The notes below the pieces were generated by a model. That model saw only the letters and a program-made list of their open reading frames with translations, was not told the DNA's origin and searched no databases. A program made the position numbers and the translations under genes. This document shows, in pieces, positions 1-5,060 of a stretch of 5,060 bases of DNA. This DNA is from a bacterium HR39 (lineage in GTDB: Bacteria > Pseudomonadota > Alphaproteobacteria > Geminicoccales > Geminicoccaceae), in the NCBI GenBank assembly GCA_002898955.1, contig BEIP01000144.1, positions 1-5,060 on the forward strand, in the 5' to 3' direction. Numbering within the stretch: the first letter of the stretch is position 1; every line of letters starts with the position of its first letter.

Positions 1-38
1 GCGGATGCGCGCAGCACGGTGCCGGACGAGGCCCTCCG

Positions 39-263
39 TCAACCCCCGCGTTCGATCTCGATAACCAGCACGCCGCCCCCCTCCTCGCGCACCGCCAGCA
101 GCCGGTGGCCGGCCACCTCGCAGAAGTGGCGGAAGTCCTCGCGCGCCTTGGGATCGGTGGCGAGGATGCGCACCCGTGCGCCCGGCGGCAGGCCGGCGAG
201 GCGCTTCCTCGCCTTCAGCACGGGAAGCGGGCAGATCAGCCCCCGCAGGTCCAGCTCCTCCAT
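39..263 (-). CDS. tusA: TusA-family sulfur carrier (sulfurtransferase), 74 aa
   Basis: Small TusA/SirA-like protein that carries sulfur as a persulfide on a conserved cysteine and hands it to acceptors in the cytoplasm. In E. coli TusA serves tRNA thiolation and also affects molybdenum cofactor formation. Seen here: the N-terminal signature LDLRGLICPLPVLKARK (residues 4-20) with the Cys-Pro-x-Pro motif and active cysteine at Cys11; a beta-strand RVRILATDP (30-38); a helix with a second cysteine, Cys48; and a closing strand VLVIEIE (65-71). Length and order match the whole single-domain family. I start at the ATG at 263-261 because it lies 8 bases after an AGAGGAG ribosome binding site and begins right at the domain. 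An upstream in-frame ATG at 356 would add an Arg/Pro-rich leader running antisense into mobB. The gene is divergent from mobB-moeA, which suggests, without proving, a role in molybdenum cofactor sulfur chemistry. The exact subfamily (TusA, YedF or YeeD-like) cannot be fixed from this alone. Confidence 0.92.
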   Translation of the reverse strand: MEELDLRGLICPLPVLKARKRLAGLPPGARVRILATDPKAREDFRHFCEVAGHRLLAVREEGGGVLVIEIERGG

Positions 264-271
264 GCTTGCGG

Positions 272-278
272 CTCCTCT
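272..278 (-). promoter_or_regulatory. Ribosome binding site of the tusA-like gene
   Basis: Read on the minus strand this is AGAGGAG, 8 bases before the ATG at 263-261. It decides the short start over the longer in-frame alternative at 356. Confidence 0.75.
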
Positions 279-315
279 CGCCCGCGCTAGTTCCGCCCGC
301 GGAGATGGGTCGCGC

Positions 316-320
316 GGAGG
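316..320 (+). promoter_or_regulatory. Ribosome binding site of mobB
   Basis: GGAGG lies 4 bases before the ATG at 325, which is rather close but usable. It supports a start directly ahead of the P-loop domain rather than at the far-upstream in-frame ATG at 19, whose leader would run antisense through the tusA-like gene. I found no convincing -35/-10 promoter pair on either strand in the 61-base divergent gap (264-324), although promoters for both directions would be expected here. Confidence 0.55.
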
Positions 321-324
321 GCGC

Positions 325-840
325 ATGGAGGGCGGGAAGCCGCGCGTCTTCGGCATCGTCGGTTACAAGAACAACGGCAAGACCACGCTCGTGGTGCGGC
401 TCGTGCGCCACTTCACCGGACGCGGGCTCGTGGTCTCCACCGTCAAGCACGCCCACCACACCGTGGACCTCGACCAGCCCGGCAAGGACAGCTACGAGCA
501 CCGCCGCGCCGGCGCGCGCGAGGTGCTGCTGGCCACGGGTCTGCGCTGGTTCCTGTTGCACGAGCTGCGCGGCGATCCCGAGCCGCCGCTCGAACAGCTG
601 CTCGCGCGCATGAGCCCGGCCGATCTGGTGCTGATCGAGGGCTTCAAGCGCGATCCCCACCCCAAGCTCGAGGTGCACCGGGCCGAGCGCGGCACGCCTC
701 TGATCGCGCACCAGGATCCGAGCGTGCTGGCGGTGGCGAGCGACGAGCCGATCCCGGGTCTCGACCGGCCCGTGTTCCACCTCGACGACATTCCGGCGAT
801 CGCGGACTTCGTGCTGGAGCACGCCCGTCCATGGCCGTGA
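325..840 (+). CDS. mobB: Molybdopterin-guanine dinucleotide biosynthesis adaptor MobB, 171 aa
   Basis: GTP-binding accessory protein of molybdenum cofactor biosynthesis. It works with MobA, which attaches GMP to the cofactor to give the guanine dinucleotide form; in E. coli MobB binds GTP, has weak GTPase activity and is helpful rather than essential. Seen here: strand FGIVG followed by a Walker A P-loop, GYKNNGKTT, at residues 13-21 (Lys19, Thr20); the MobB signature VKHAHH (40-45) and DLDQPGKDSYEHRRAGA (48-64); and the Walker B-like segment LVLIEGFK (101-108), followed by the conserved Pro-Lys-Leu-Glu. The C-terminal stretch VLAVASD and the DDIPAIADFVLE end also match the family, and the length is normal. 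The last 10 bases overlap moeA, so the two are probably translationally coupled. No mobA is visible in the window. Confidence 0.96.
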   Translation: MEGGKPRVFGIVGYKNNGKTTLVVRLVRHFTGRGLVVSTVKHAHHTVDLDQPGKDSYEHRRAGAREVLLATGLRWFLLHELRGDPEPPLEQLLARMSPADLVLIEGFKRDPHPKLEVHRAERGTPLIAHQDPSVLAVASDEPIPGLDRPVFHLDDIPAIADFVLEHARPWP

Positions 841-2093
841 ACGTCCGCTGCTGCGACGATCTCGCCGCCGAGGTGAGCGTGGCCGAAGCGCGCCGCATCC
901 TCGCCGGGCGGGCGGTGCCGGTCGCCGGGGTCGAGGAGGTGGCGCTCGCGCACGCCGCCGGGCGGGTGCTGGCGCGCGATCTGGTGAGCCCGCGGGATGT
1001 GCCGGCCTTCGCCAATGTGGCGGTGGACGGCTACGCCTTCGCCGCCGCCTCGCTGGTGCCGGGCGGCGAGACGCGCCTGCGCCTCCTCGCCGGCCGCGCC
1101 GCCGCCGGCCACCCCTTCCCCGGCACGGTCCCGCTTGGCCACGCGGTGCGGGCACTCACCGGAGCGCCGCTTCCCGCCGGCTGCGACACGGTGGTGCTGC
1201 AGGAGGCGGTGCGGGTCGAGGGCGGGGAGGTGGTGGTCCCGGAAGGCGTGAAGCCGGGAGCCAACGTCCGGGCAACCGGCGAGGACGTGGCGGCGGGATC
1301 ACGCGTGTTCCCGGCCGGAACCCGCCTCGGCCCGCAGCACCTGGGCGTGGCGGCGGAGCTGGGCCTTGCCCGGCTTCCCGTCCTCCGCCGGGTGCGGGTC
1401 GCGCTGTTCTCGAGCGGCGACGAGCTGGTGGAGCCGGGCGAAGAGCCTGCGCCCGGGCGGATCTTCGACGCCAACCGCCCGATGCTGCGGGCGCTCGTCT
1501 CGCACCTGCCGGTGGAGCTCACCGACCTCGGCATCCTGCCCGACCGCTTCGAGACGGTGGCCGGTGCGGTGGGCGAGGCGGCGCGGACCCACGACCTCGT
1601 GCTGACCTCGGGCGGCGCCTCGGCCGGCGACGAAGACCACCTCTCGCGCCTGCTGCGTACGCGGGGCGAGGCCTTCTTCTGGCGGGTCGCCATGAAGCCG
1701 GGCCGGCCGCTCGCCTTCGGGCGGCTCGAGCGGGCCTTCGTGCTGGCGCTTCCCGGCAACCCCGTCGCCGCCGCCCTCGCCTTCCTGCTCTTCGCCCGCC
1801 CCTTCCTGCTGGCGCTGGCCGGAGCACCCTTCGCCCTGCCGCCGGCGCTGCCGGTTCCGGCCGCCTTCTCGCTGAAGAAGAAGCGCGGGCGCACCGAATT
1901 CGCCCGCGCCCGGCTCGTCGTCACGCCCGAAGGCAACGTGGCCGCCGAGCGCATCACCCGCGAGGGGTCCGGCATCCTCACCTCCCTCACCGAGGCCGGC
2001 GGCATCCTCGAGCTGGAGGCGGAGCGCGGCGAGATCCGTCCGGGCGAGCCGGTGCTCTGGCGCAGCCTCGCCGATCTCGGCTGCGGCACCTGA
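831..2093 (+). CDS. moeA: Molybdopterin molybdenumtransferase MoeA (Glp/gephyrin-like), 420 aa
   Basis: Cytoplasmic enzyme that ligates molybdate to adenylated molybdopterin, releasing AMP and giving active molybdenum cofactor. It normally acts as a dimer with the adenylating partner MogA/MoaB, which is not in this window. Seen here: the N-terminal segment SVAEARRIL (16-24); AVDGYAF (64-70) with the conserved Asp66; TGAPLPAGCDTVVLQE (109-124); GANVRATGED (142-151); ALFSSGDEL (191-199); IFDANR (211-216); the MPT-binding LTSGGASAGDEDH (258-270); MKPGRPLAFG (288-297); and LPGNPVAA (307-314). The C-terminal beta-barrel domain contains RTEFARARLV and GSGILTSLTEAGG. Length is typical and all domains are present. 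The start ATG overlaps the mobB stop, with only a weak GGAG (816-819) 11 bases upstream, so coupling to mobB translation is likely. A valine (Val63) stands where many relatives have Ser in the Asn-Ser-Ala-x-Asp-Gly-Tyr motif. Confidence 0.97.
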   Translation: MAVNVRCCDDLAAEVSVAEARRILAGRAVPVAGVEEVALAHAAGRVLARDLVSPRDVPAFANVAVDGYAFAAASLVPGGETRLRLLAGRAAAGHPFPGTVPLGHAVRALTGAPLPAGCDTVVLQEAVRVEGGEVVVPEGVKPGANVRATGEDVAAGSRVFPAGTRLGPQHLGVAAELGLARLPVLRRVRVALFSSGDELVEPGEEPAPGRIFDANRPMLRALVSHLPVELTDLGILPDRFETVAGAVGEAARTHDLVLTSGGASAGDEDHLSRLLRTRGEAFFWRVAMKPGRPLAFGRLERAFVLALPGNPVAAALAFLLFARPFLLALAGAPFALPPALPVPAAFSLKKKRGRTEFARARLVVTPEGNVAAERITREGSGILTSLTEAGGILELEAERGEIRPGEPVLWRSLADLGCGT

Positions 2094-2098
2094 GCCTC

Positions 2099-2127
2099 GG
2101 CCGCTTGCGCGGCCCCGCGGCCGGGCC
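2099..2127. repeat. Overlapping GC-rich inverted repeats between moeA and the ATPase gene
   Basis: GGCCGC (2099-2104), a TTGC loop and GCGGCC (2109-2114) form a perfect 6-bp hairpin starting 5 bases after the moeA stop. A second pairing, GGCCC (2111-2115) with GGGCC (2123-2127), shares bases with the first, so the two exclude each other. No T-tract follows, so this is not a standard intrinsic terminator. It may slow or partly end transcription, stabilise the upstream message, or merely reflect high GC content. Confidence 0.35.
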
Positions 2128-2147
2128 CACATGCCCGCCGGCACGGG

Positions 2148-2155
2148 GGAGGAGG
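2148..2155 (+). promoter_or_regulatory. Strong tandem ribosome binding site of the P-type ATPase gene
   Basis: GGAGGAGG within a purine run, with the first GGAGG 7 bases and the second 4 bases before the ATG at 2160. It is the best ribosome binding site in the window and fixes the start over the internal Met at residue 7. It means the ATPase can be translated independently of moeA. Confidence 0.8.
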
Positions 2156-2159
2156 CCCG

Positions 2160-4886
2160 ATGAGCCCGCGGGAGGAGATGGCCGCCTGGCACGCCCTGCC
2201 GGCGGAGGACGTGCTGTGTCGCCTCGGCACCGATCCGCGGCGCGGTCTCGACCCGCAGGAAGCCCGCCGCCGGCTCGAACGCTACGGCCCCAACCGCCTG
2301 CCCGAGCCGCCGCGCCCGTCGGCGCCGGTGCGCTTCCTGCGCCAGTTCCACGACATCCTGATCTACGTGCTGCTCGGCGCCGCCGTCATCACCCTGCTGC
2401 TCGGGGAACTGGTGGACACGGCGGTGATCCTCGCGGTGGTGCTGGTGAACGCCGCCGTCGGCTTCTGGCAGGAGGGCAAGGCCGAGCAGGCCATGGATGC
2501 CATCCGCCGGCTGCTGGCGGTGCGGGCGCTGGTGCTGCGGGGCGGCCACCGGATCGAGATCCCCGCCGAGGAGCTGGTGCCGGGTGATGTGGTGTTCCTC
2601 GCCGCCGGCGACCGGGTGCCGGCGGATGCGCGCCTTCTGGAGGCGGTGCGCCTCGAGGTGGACGAGTCGGTGCTCACCGGCGAATCCGTGCCGGTCGCCA
2701 AGTCGGCGGAGCCGGTGCGCGAGGACGCGCCGCTGGCCGAGCGGCGCTCCATGGTGTATTCCGGCACGCTCGTCACCCGCGGGCGGGGCGTCGCGGTGGT
2801 GGTGGCCACCGGCACGGCCACCGAGGTGGGCCGCATCGGCGGCCTGCTGGAGCGGATCCGCCCCCAGCCCACGCCCTTGGCCCGCCGCCTCGAACACTTC
2901 TCCCGCTGGCTCACCGTGTGGATCCTCGCCGTGGCCGCCCTCACCCTCGCCCTGGGCGTGCTGCAGCAGCGGGACGTGCTGGAGAGCTTCATGGCGGCGG
3001 TGAGCCTCGCCGTGGCCGCCATTCCCGAGGGCCTGCCCGCCATCGTCACCATCACGCTGGCCATCGGCGTCGAGCGCATGGCCCGGCGCAACGCCATCGT
3101 CCGCCGCATGCCGGCCATCGAGACCCTCGGCTCGGTGGACGTGATCTGCTCGGACAAGACCGGCACCTTCACGAAGAACGAGATGACCGCCGAGGCCGTG
3201 GCCCTCTCCCACGGCATCTACGGGGTCACGGGCAGCGGCTACGCACCCCACGGCGAATACCTGCTCGGGGGAAAGCCGGCCGATCCCCTCGCCGATCCGG
3301 TATTGCGCGAGCTGCTGCTCGCCTCGGTGCTGTGCAACGACGCGGCCCTGATCGCCCGCGACGGCGAGTGGAGCGTCGAGGGAGATCCGACCGAGGGCGC
3401 GCTGCTGGTGGCGGCCCTCAAGGCCGGCCTCGACGTGGACGGGCTGCGCACCGAATGGCGGCGGATCGACGAGATCCCCTTCGATTCGGAACTCCGCTTC
3501 ATGGCGGTGCTGGTCGAGGAGCGCGGCGGCCGGCGCTTCGTCTTCGTCAAGGGGGCTCTCGAGCGGCTGCTCGCCATGTGCGCGACCCAGCGCACGCCCG
3601 CGGGCGACGTGCCGCTGGACGTGGACGACTGGGTGGCGCGCATGGAGCAGCTCGCCGGCAACGGGGACCGGGTGCTGGCGGTGGCGGCGCGCGAGGCGGG
3701 GCCGGAGGTGGCGGAACTGCCGGCGCCGGGTGCCTGGTCGCTGCCGCTGTCCCTGCTGGGGCTCGTGGGCCTGCTGGATCCGCCGCGTCCCGAGGCGATC
3801 GAGGCGGTGGCCACCTGCCGCAGCGCCGGGATCCGCGTCAAGATGATCACCGGCGACCACGCCGCGACGGCCCGCGCCATCGCCGCCCGCCTCGGCCTCG
3901 CCAATCCCTCGGCGGTGCTCACCGGCACCGACCTCGACCGGCTGGACGACCGCGAGCTCGGGGAGCGGGCCGAGGAGGTGGACGTCTTCGCCCGCACCGC
4001 TCCCGAGCACAAGCTGCGCCTCGTGGAGGCGCTGCAGCGCCGTGACCGCGTGGTGGCCATGACCGGTGACGGGGTGAACGACGCCCCCGCCCTGCGCCGG
4101 GCCGACGTGGGCATCGCCATGGGGCGCAAGGGCACCGAGGCGGCCAAGGAGGCGGCCGAGATCGTGCTGGCCGACGACAATTTCGCCACCATCGCCGCCG
4201 CGGTGGCGGAAGGCCGCACCGTCTACGACAACATCCGCAAGGCCATCGCCTGGATCCTGCCCACCAACGCGGCGGAGAGCCTCGTGGTGCTGGCGGCCAT
4301 GGCCTTCGGGCTGGTGCTGCCCCTCTCGCCGGTGCAGGTGCTGTGGGTCAACACCGTCACCGCCGTCACCCTCGCCCTGCCCTTCCCCTTCGAGGCACCC
4401 GAGCGCGACGTCATGCGGCGCCCGCCGCGCCGGGCCGACGAGCCCTTCCTCTCGCGCGAGCTGGTGTGGCGCATGGCCGTGATCGGGCTTCTGGGCGGCG
4501 CCCTCACCTTCCTCGCCTTCGACCTGTTCGAGGAGGCGGGTGCGCCGCTCGCCGAGGCGCGCACCGTGGCGGTGAACGCGCTGGTGGCGTGCGAGGCCTT
4601 CTATCTGTTCGCCGCACGGCGGCTGGGCGAGGCGGCCTTCTCGCGCACGGCGCTGGCCACCATCCGCCCGGCGCTGGTCGGCTTCGCGCTGGTCTGGCTG
4701 TTCCAGCTCGTCTTCACCTATCTGCCGTGGTTCAACGAGGCGCTCGACAGCGCGCCCATCGGTCCGGCCGGCTGGGCGGTGGCGCTGGGTGCGGGTCTCG
4801 TGGTGCTGGCGGTGGCGGAGACGGAGAAGTGGCTGCGACGCAGGGCGGGAACGGCGGCGGCGGAGGCGGCGGCGTCCGCCCGCTGA
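2160..4886 (+). CDS. P2-type cation-transporting ATPase (HAD-IC family, Ca2+-ATPase-like), 908 aa
   Basis: Complete inner-membrane ion pump driven by ATP through an aspartyl-phosphate intermediate. In order: N-terminal cation-ATPase domain (about 9-60); membrane helices M1-M2 (about 64-103); actuator domain with TGES at 173-176; M3-M4 (about 250-303) with PEGLP at 289-293; phosphorylation motif DKTGTFT at 332-338 (Asp332); nucleotide-binding domain with DPTEGAL (409-415) and KGA (464-466); MITGDHAATA (562-571); TGDGVNDAPAL (635-645); and M5-M10 (about 695-886). By alignment to SERCA by eye, Glu290, Asn703, Glu706, Asn731, Thr734 and Glu812 match ion ligands, but Ala735 replaces the M6 Asp800 that is shared by both Ca2+ sites. 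The phosphorylation motif has Phe for the usual Leu. The substrate is therefore uncertain: Ca2+, Na+, K+, H+ or another cation. It has no heavy-metal domain or CPx motif, which argues against a P1B pump. The tail is charged and Ala-rich and overlaps the next gene. Confidence 0.95.
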   Translation: MSPREEMAAWHALPAEDVLCRLGTDPRRGLDPQEARRRLERYGPNRLPEPPRPSAPVRFLRQFHDILIYVLLGAAVITLLLGELVDTAVILAVVLVNAAVGFWQEGKAEQAMDAIRRLLAVRALVLRGGHRIEIPAEELVPGDVVFLAAGDRVPADARLLEAVRLEVDESVLTGESVPVAKSAEPVREDAPLAERRSMVYSGTLVTRGRGVAVVVATGTATEVGRIGGLLERIRPQPTPLARRLEHFSRWLTVWILAVAALTLALGVLQQRDVLESFMAAVSLAVAAIPEGLPAIVTITLAIGVERMARRNAIVRRMPAIETLGSVDVICSDKTGTFTKNEMTAEAVALSHGIYGVTGSGYAPHGEYLLGGKPADPLADPVLRELLLASVLCNDAALIARDGEWSVEGDPTEGALLVAALKAGLDVDGLRTEWRRIDEIPFDSELRFMAVLVEERGGRRFVFVKGALERLLAMCATQRTPAGDVPLDVDDWVARMEQLAGNGDRVLAVAAREAGPEVAELPAPGAWSLPLSLLGLVGLLDPPRPEAIEAVATCRSAGIRVKMITGDHAATARAIAARLGLANPSAVLTGTDLDRLDDRELGERAEEVDVFARTAPEHKLRLVEALQRRDRVVAMTGDGVNDAPALRRADVGIAMGRKGTEAAKEAAEIVLADDNFATIAAAVAEGRTVYDNIRKAIAWILPTNAAESLVVLAAMAFGLVLPLSPVQVLWVNTVTAVTLALPFPFEAPERDVMRRPPRRADEPFLSRELVWRMAVIGLLGGALTFLAFDLFEEAGAPLAEARTVAVNALVACEAFYLFAARRLGEAAFSRTALATIRPALVGFALVWLFQLVFTYLPWFNEALDSAPIGPAGWAVALGAGLVVLAVAETEKWLRRRAGTAAAEAAASAR
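4817..4820 (+). promoter_or_regulatory. Possible ribosome binding site for the phosphoribosyltransferase gene
   Basis: GGAG lies inside the ATPase coding end, 8 bases before an in-frame GTG at 4829. This is the best spaced site for any start codon of the next gene, but it is short and sits in a purine-rich coding stretch, so it is only suggestive. Confidence 0.35.
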
Positions 4887-5060
4887 TCGACGAAGAGAGG
4901 CTGCGGGCGCGGATCGGGGAGCTGGCGGACGCCATGGTGTCCGCCGGCCTGCCCCGTGACGTGACGCTGCTGGTGCTGCTCAAGGGCGCCTTCGTCTTCG
5001 CCGCCGACCTGCTGCGGGCGCTGGGACGCCGGGGATTCGCGCCGCGGGTCGAGTTCCTGC
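4829..5060 (+). CDS. hpt: Hypoxanthine phosphoribosyltransferase, N-terminal part (cut by window end)
   Basis: Purine salvage enzyme of the cytoplasm, which joins hypoxanthine (often also guanine) to PRPP to give IMP or GMP and pyrophosphate. Counting from a GTG start at 4829, the visible 77 codons show LIDEERLRARIGELADAM (19-36), the usual N-terminal helix of bacterial enzymes; then the strand TLLVLLKGAFVFAADL (46-61), which contains the Leu-Lys-Gly pyrophosphate-binding loop; and RVEFL (73-77), the start of the strand that leads to the family's Ser-Ser-Tyr region. The PRPP loop and active-site Asp lie beyond the window. The start is unsettled: GTG 4829 has a spaced GGAG but gives a seven-glycine leader and a 58-base overlap with the ATPase gene. 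CTG 4883 would overlap the ATPase stop by 4 bases and fit the usual protein start, but is a rare codon. ATG 4934 would lose the first helix. The overlap suggests co-transcription with the ATPase. Confidence 0.85.
   Translation, partial: MAATQGGNGGGGGGGVRPLIDEERLRARIGELADAMVSAGLPRDVTLLVLLKGAFVFAADLLRALGRRGFAPRVEFL
4853..4873 (+). repeat. Short GGC triplet tract in the gene overlap
   Basis: Seven triplets, three GGC, one GGA and three GGC. They encode Ala-Ala-Ala-Glu-Ala-Ala-Ala in the ATPase frame and seven glycines in the phosphoribosyltransferase frame. Changes by whole triplets would not shift either frame. The tract may simply be a soft linker that both ends tolerate. Confidence 0.6.

Noticed and set aside
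19..324. N-terminal extension of mobB to the upstream in-frame ATG at 19
   Set aside because: The extra 102 residues are low-complexity Ser/Pro/Arg sequence antisense to the tusA-like gene. MobB family proteins begin just before the P-loop, and a GGAGG precedes the ATG at 325.
264..324. Divergent promoter with recognisable -35/-10 boxes
   Set aside because: I could not find a TTGACA-like and TATAAT-like pair with proper spacing on either strand, so I do not call one, although promoters may be present in a form I cannot recognise.
264..356. N-terminal extension of the tusA-like protein to the in-frame ATG at 356
   Set aside because: It would run antisense into mobB, adds an Arg/Pro-rich leader absent from the family, and ignores the well placed AGAGGAG before the ATG at 263.
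2099..2114. Rho-independent terminator after moeA
   Set aside because: The hairpin is short (6 bp) and is followed by GC-rich sequence, not a run of T.
1031..2230. A 399-codon minus-strand open frame opposite moeA
   Set aside because: The Arg/Ser/Pro-rich translation without motifs is a shadow of moeA codon bias.
1299..4010. A 903-codon open frame on the minus strand spanning moeA and the ATPase gene
   Set aside because: It is antisense to two strongly conserved genes and crosses their boundary. Its translation is rich in His, Gly, Arg and Gln without recognisable motifs. Long antisense frames are expected where third positions are nearly all G or C.
2918..4045. A 375-codon plus-strand open frame inside the ATPase gene
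   Set aside because: It is an Arg/Gly/His-rich out-of-frame reading of the ATPase, which itself has all catalytic motifs in the main frame.

Overview
The window is very GC-rich (roughly 70% by eye) and almost wholly coding, with G/C at nearly every third codon position. The style of the MoeA (Glp-type, with motifs such as the Ser-Gly-Gly-Ala-Ser-Ala-Gly-Asp stretch), the MobB and the TusA-like protein suggests a proteobacterium, most likely a high-GC alphaproteobacterium. That placement is inference from protein style only; a high-GC gammaproteobacterium is not excluded.

Layout. Bases 39-263 on the minus strand encode a 74-residue TusA-family sulfur carrier. It is divergent, across a 61-base gap, from mobB (325-840, plus), which overlaps moeA (831-2093, plus) by 10 bases. 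A 66-base gap holding GC-rich inverted repeats and a strong ribosome binding site separates moeA from a complete 908-residue P2-type cation-transporting ATPase (2160-4886). The ATPase end overlaps the start of a gene cut by the window edge (about 4829-5060), which encodes the N-terminal part of a hypoxanthine phosphoribosyltransferase.

Functional reading. The left part is a molybdenum cofactor module. MobB is a GTP-binding partner in the guanylation of the cofactor, MoeA inserts molybdate into adenylated molybdopterin, and the TusA-like protein is a plausible persulfide carrier feeding cofactor sulfur chemistry. The right part pairs an ion-pumping ATPase with a purine salvage enzyme. Their overlap suggests co-transcription, but I see no mechanistic link to the molybdenum genes.

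There are no RNA genes, CRISPR arrays, insertion sequences or gene-free stretches above 66 bases, and no clear promoter or intrinsic terminator. I found no convincing undescribed system. The most interesting points are the ATPase's alanine in place of the usual membrane-helix-6 aspartate, its DKTGTF phosphorylation motif, and the start of the overlapping phosphoribosyltransferase gene.
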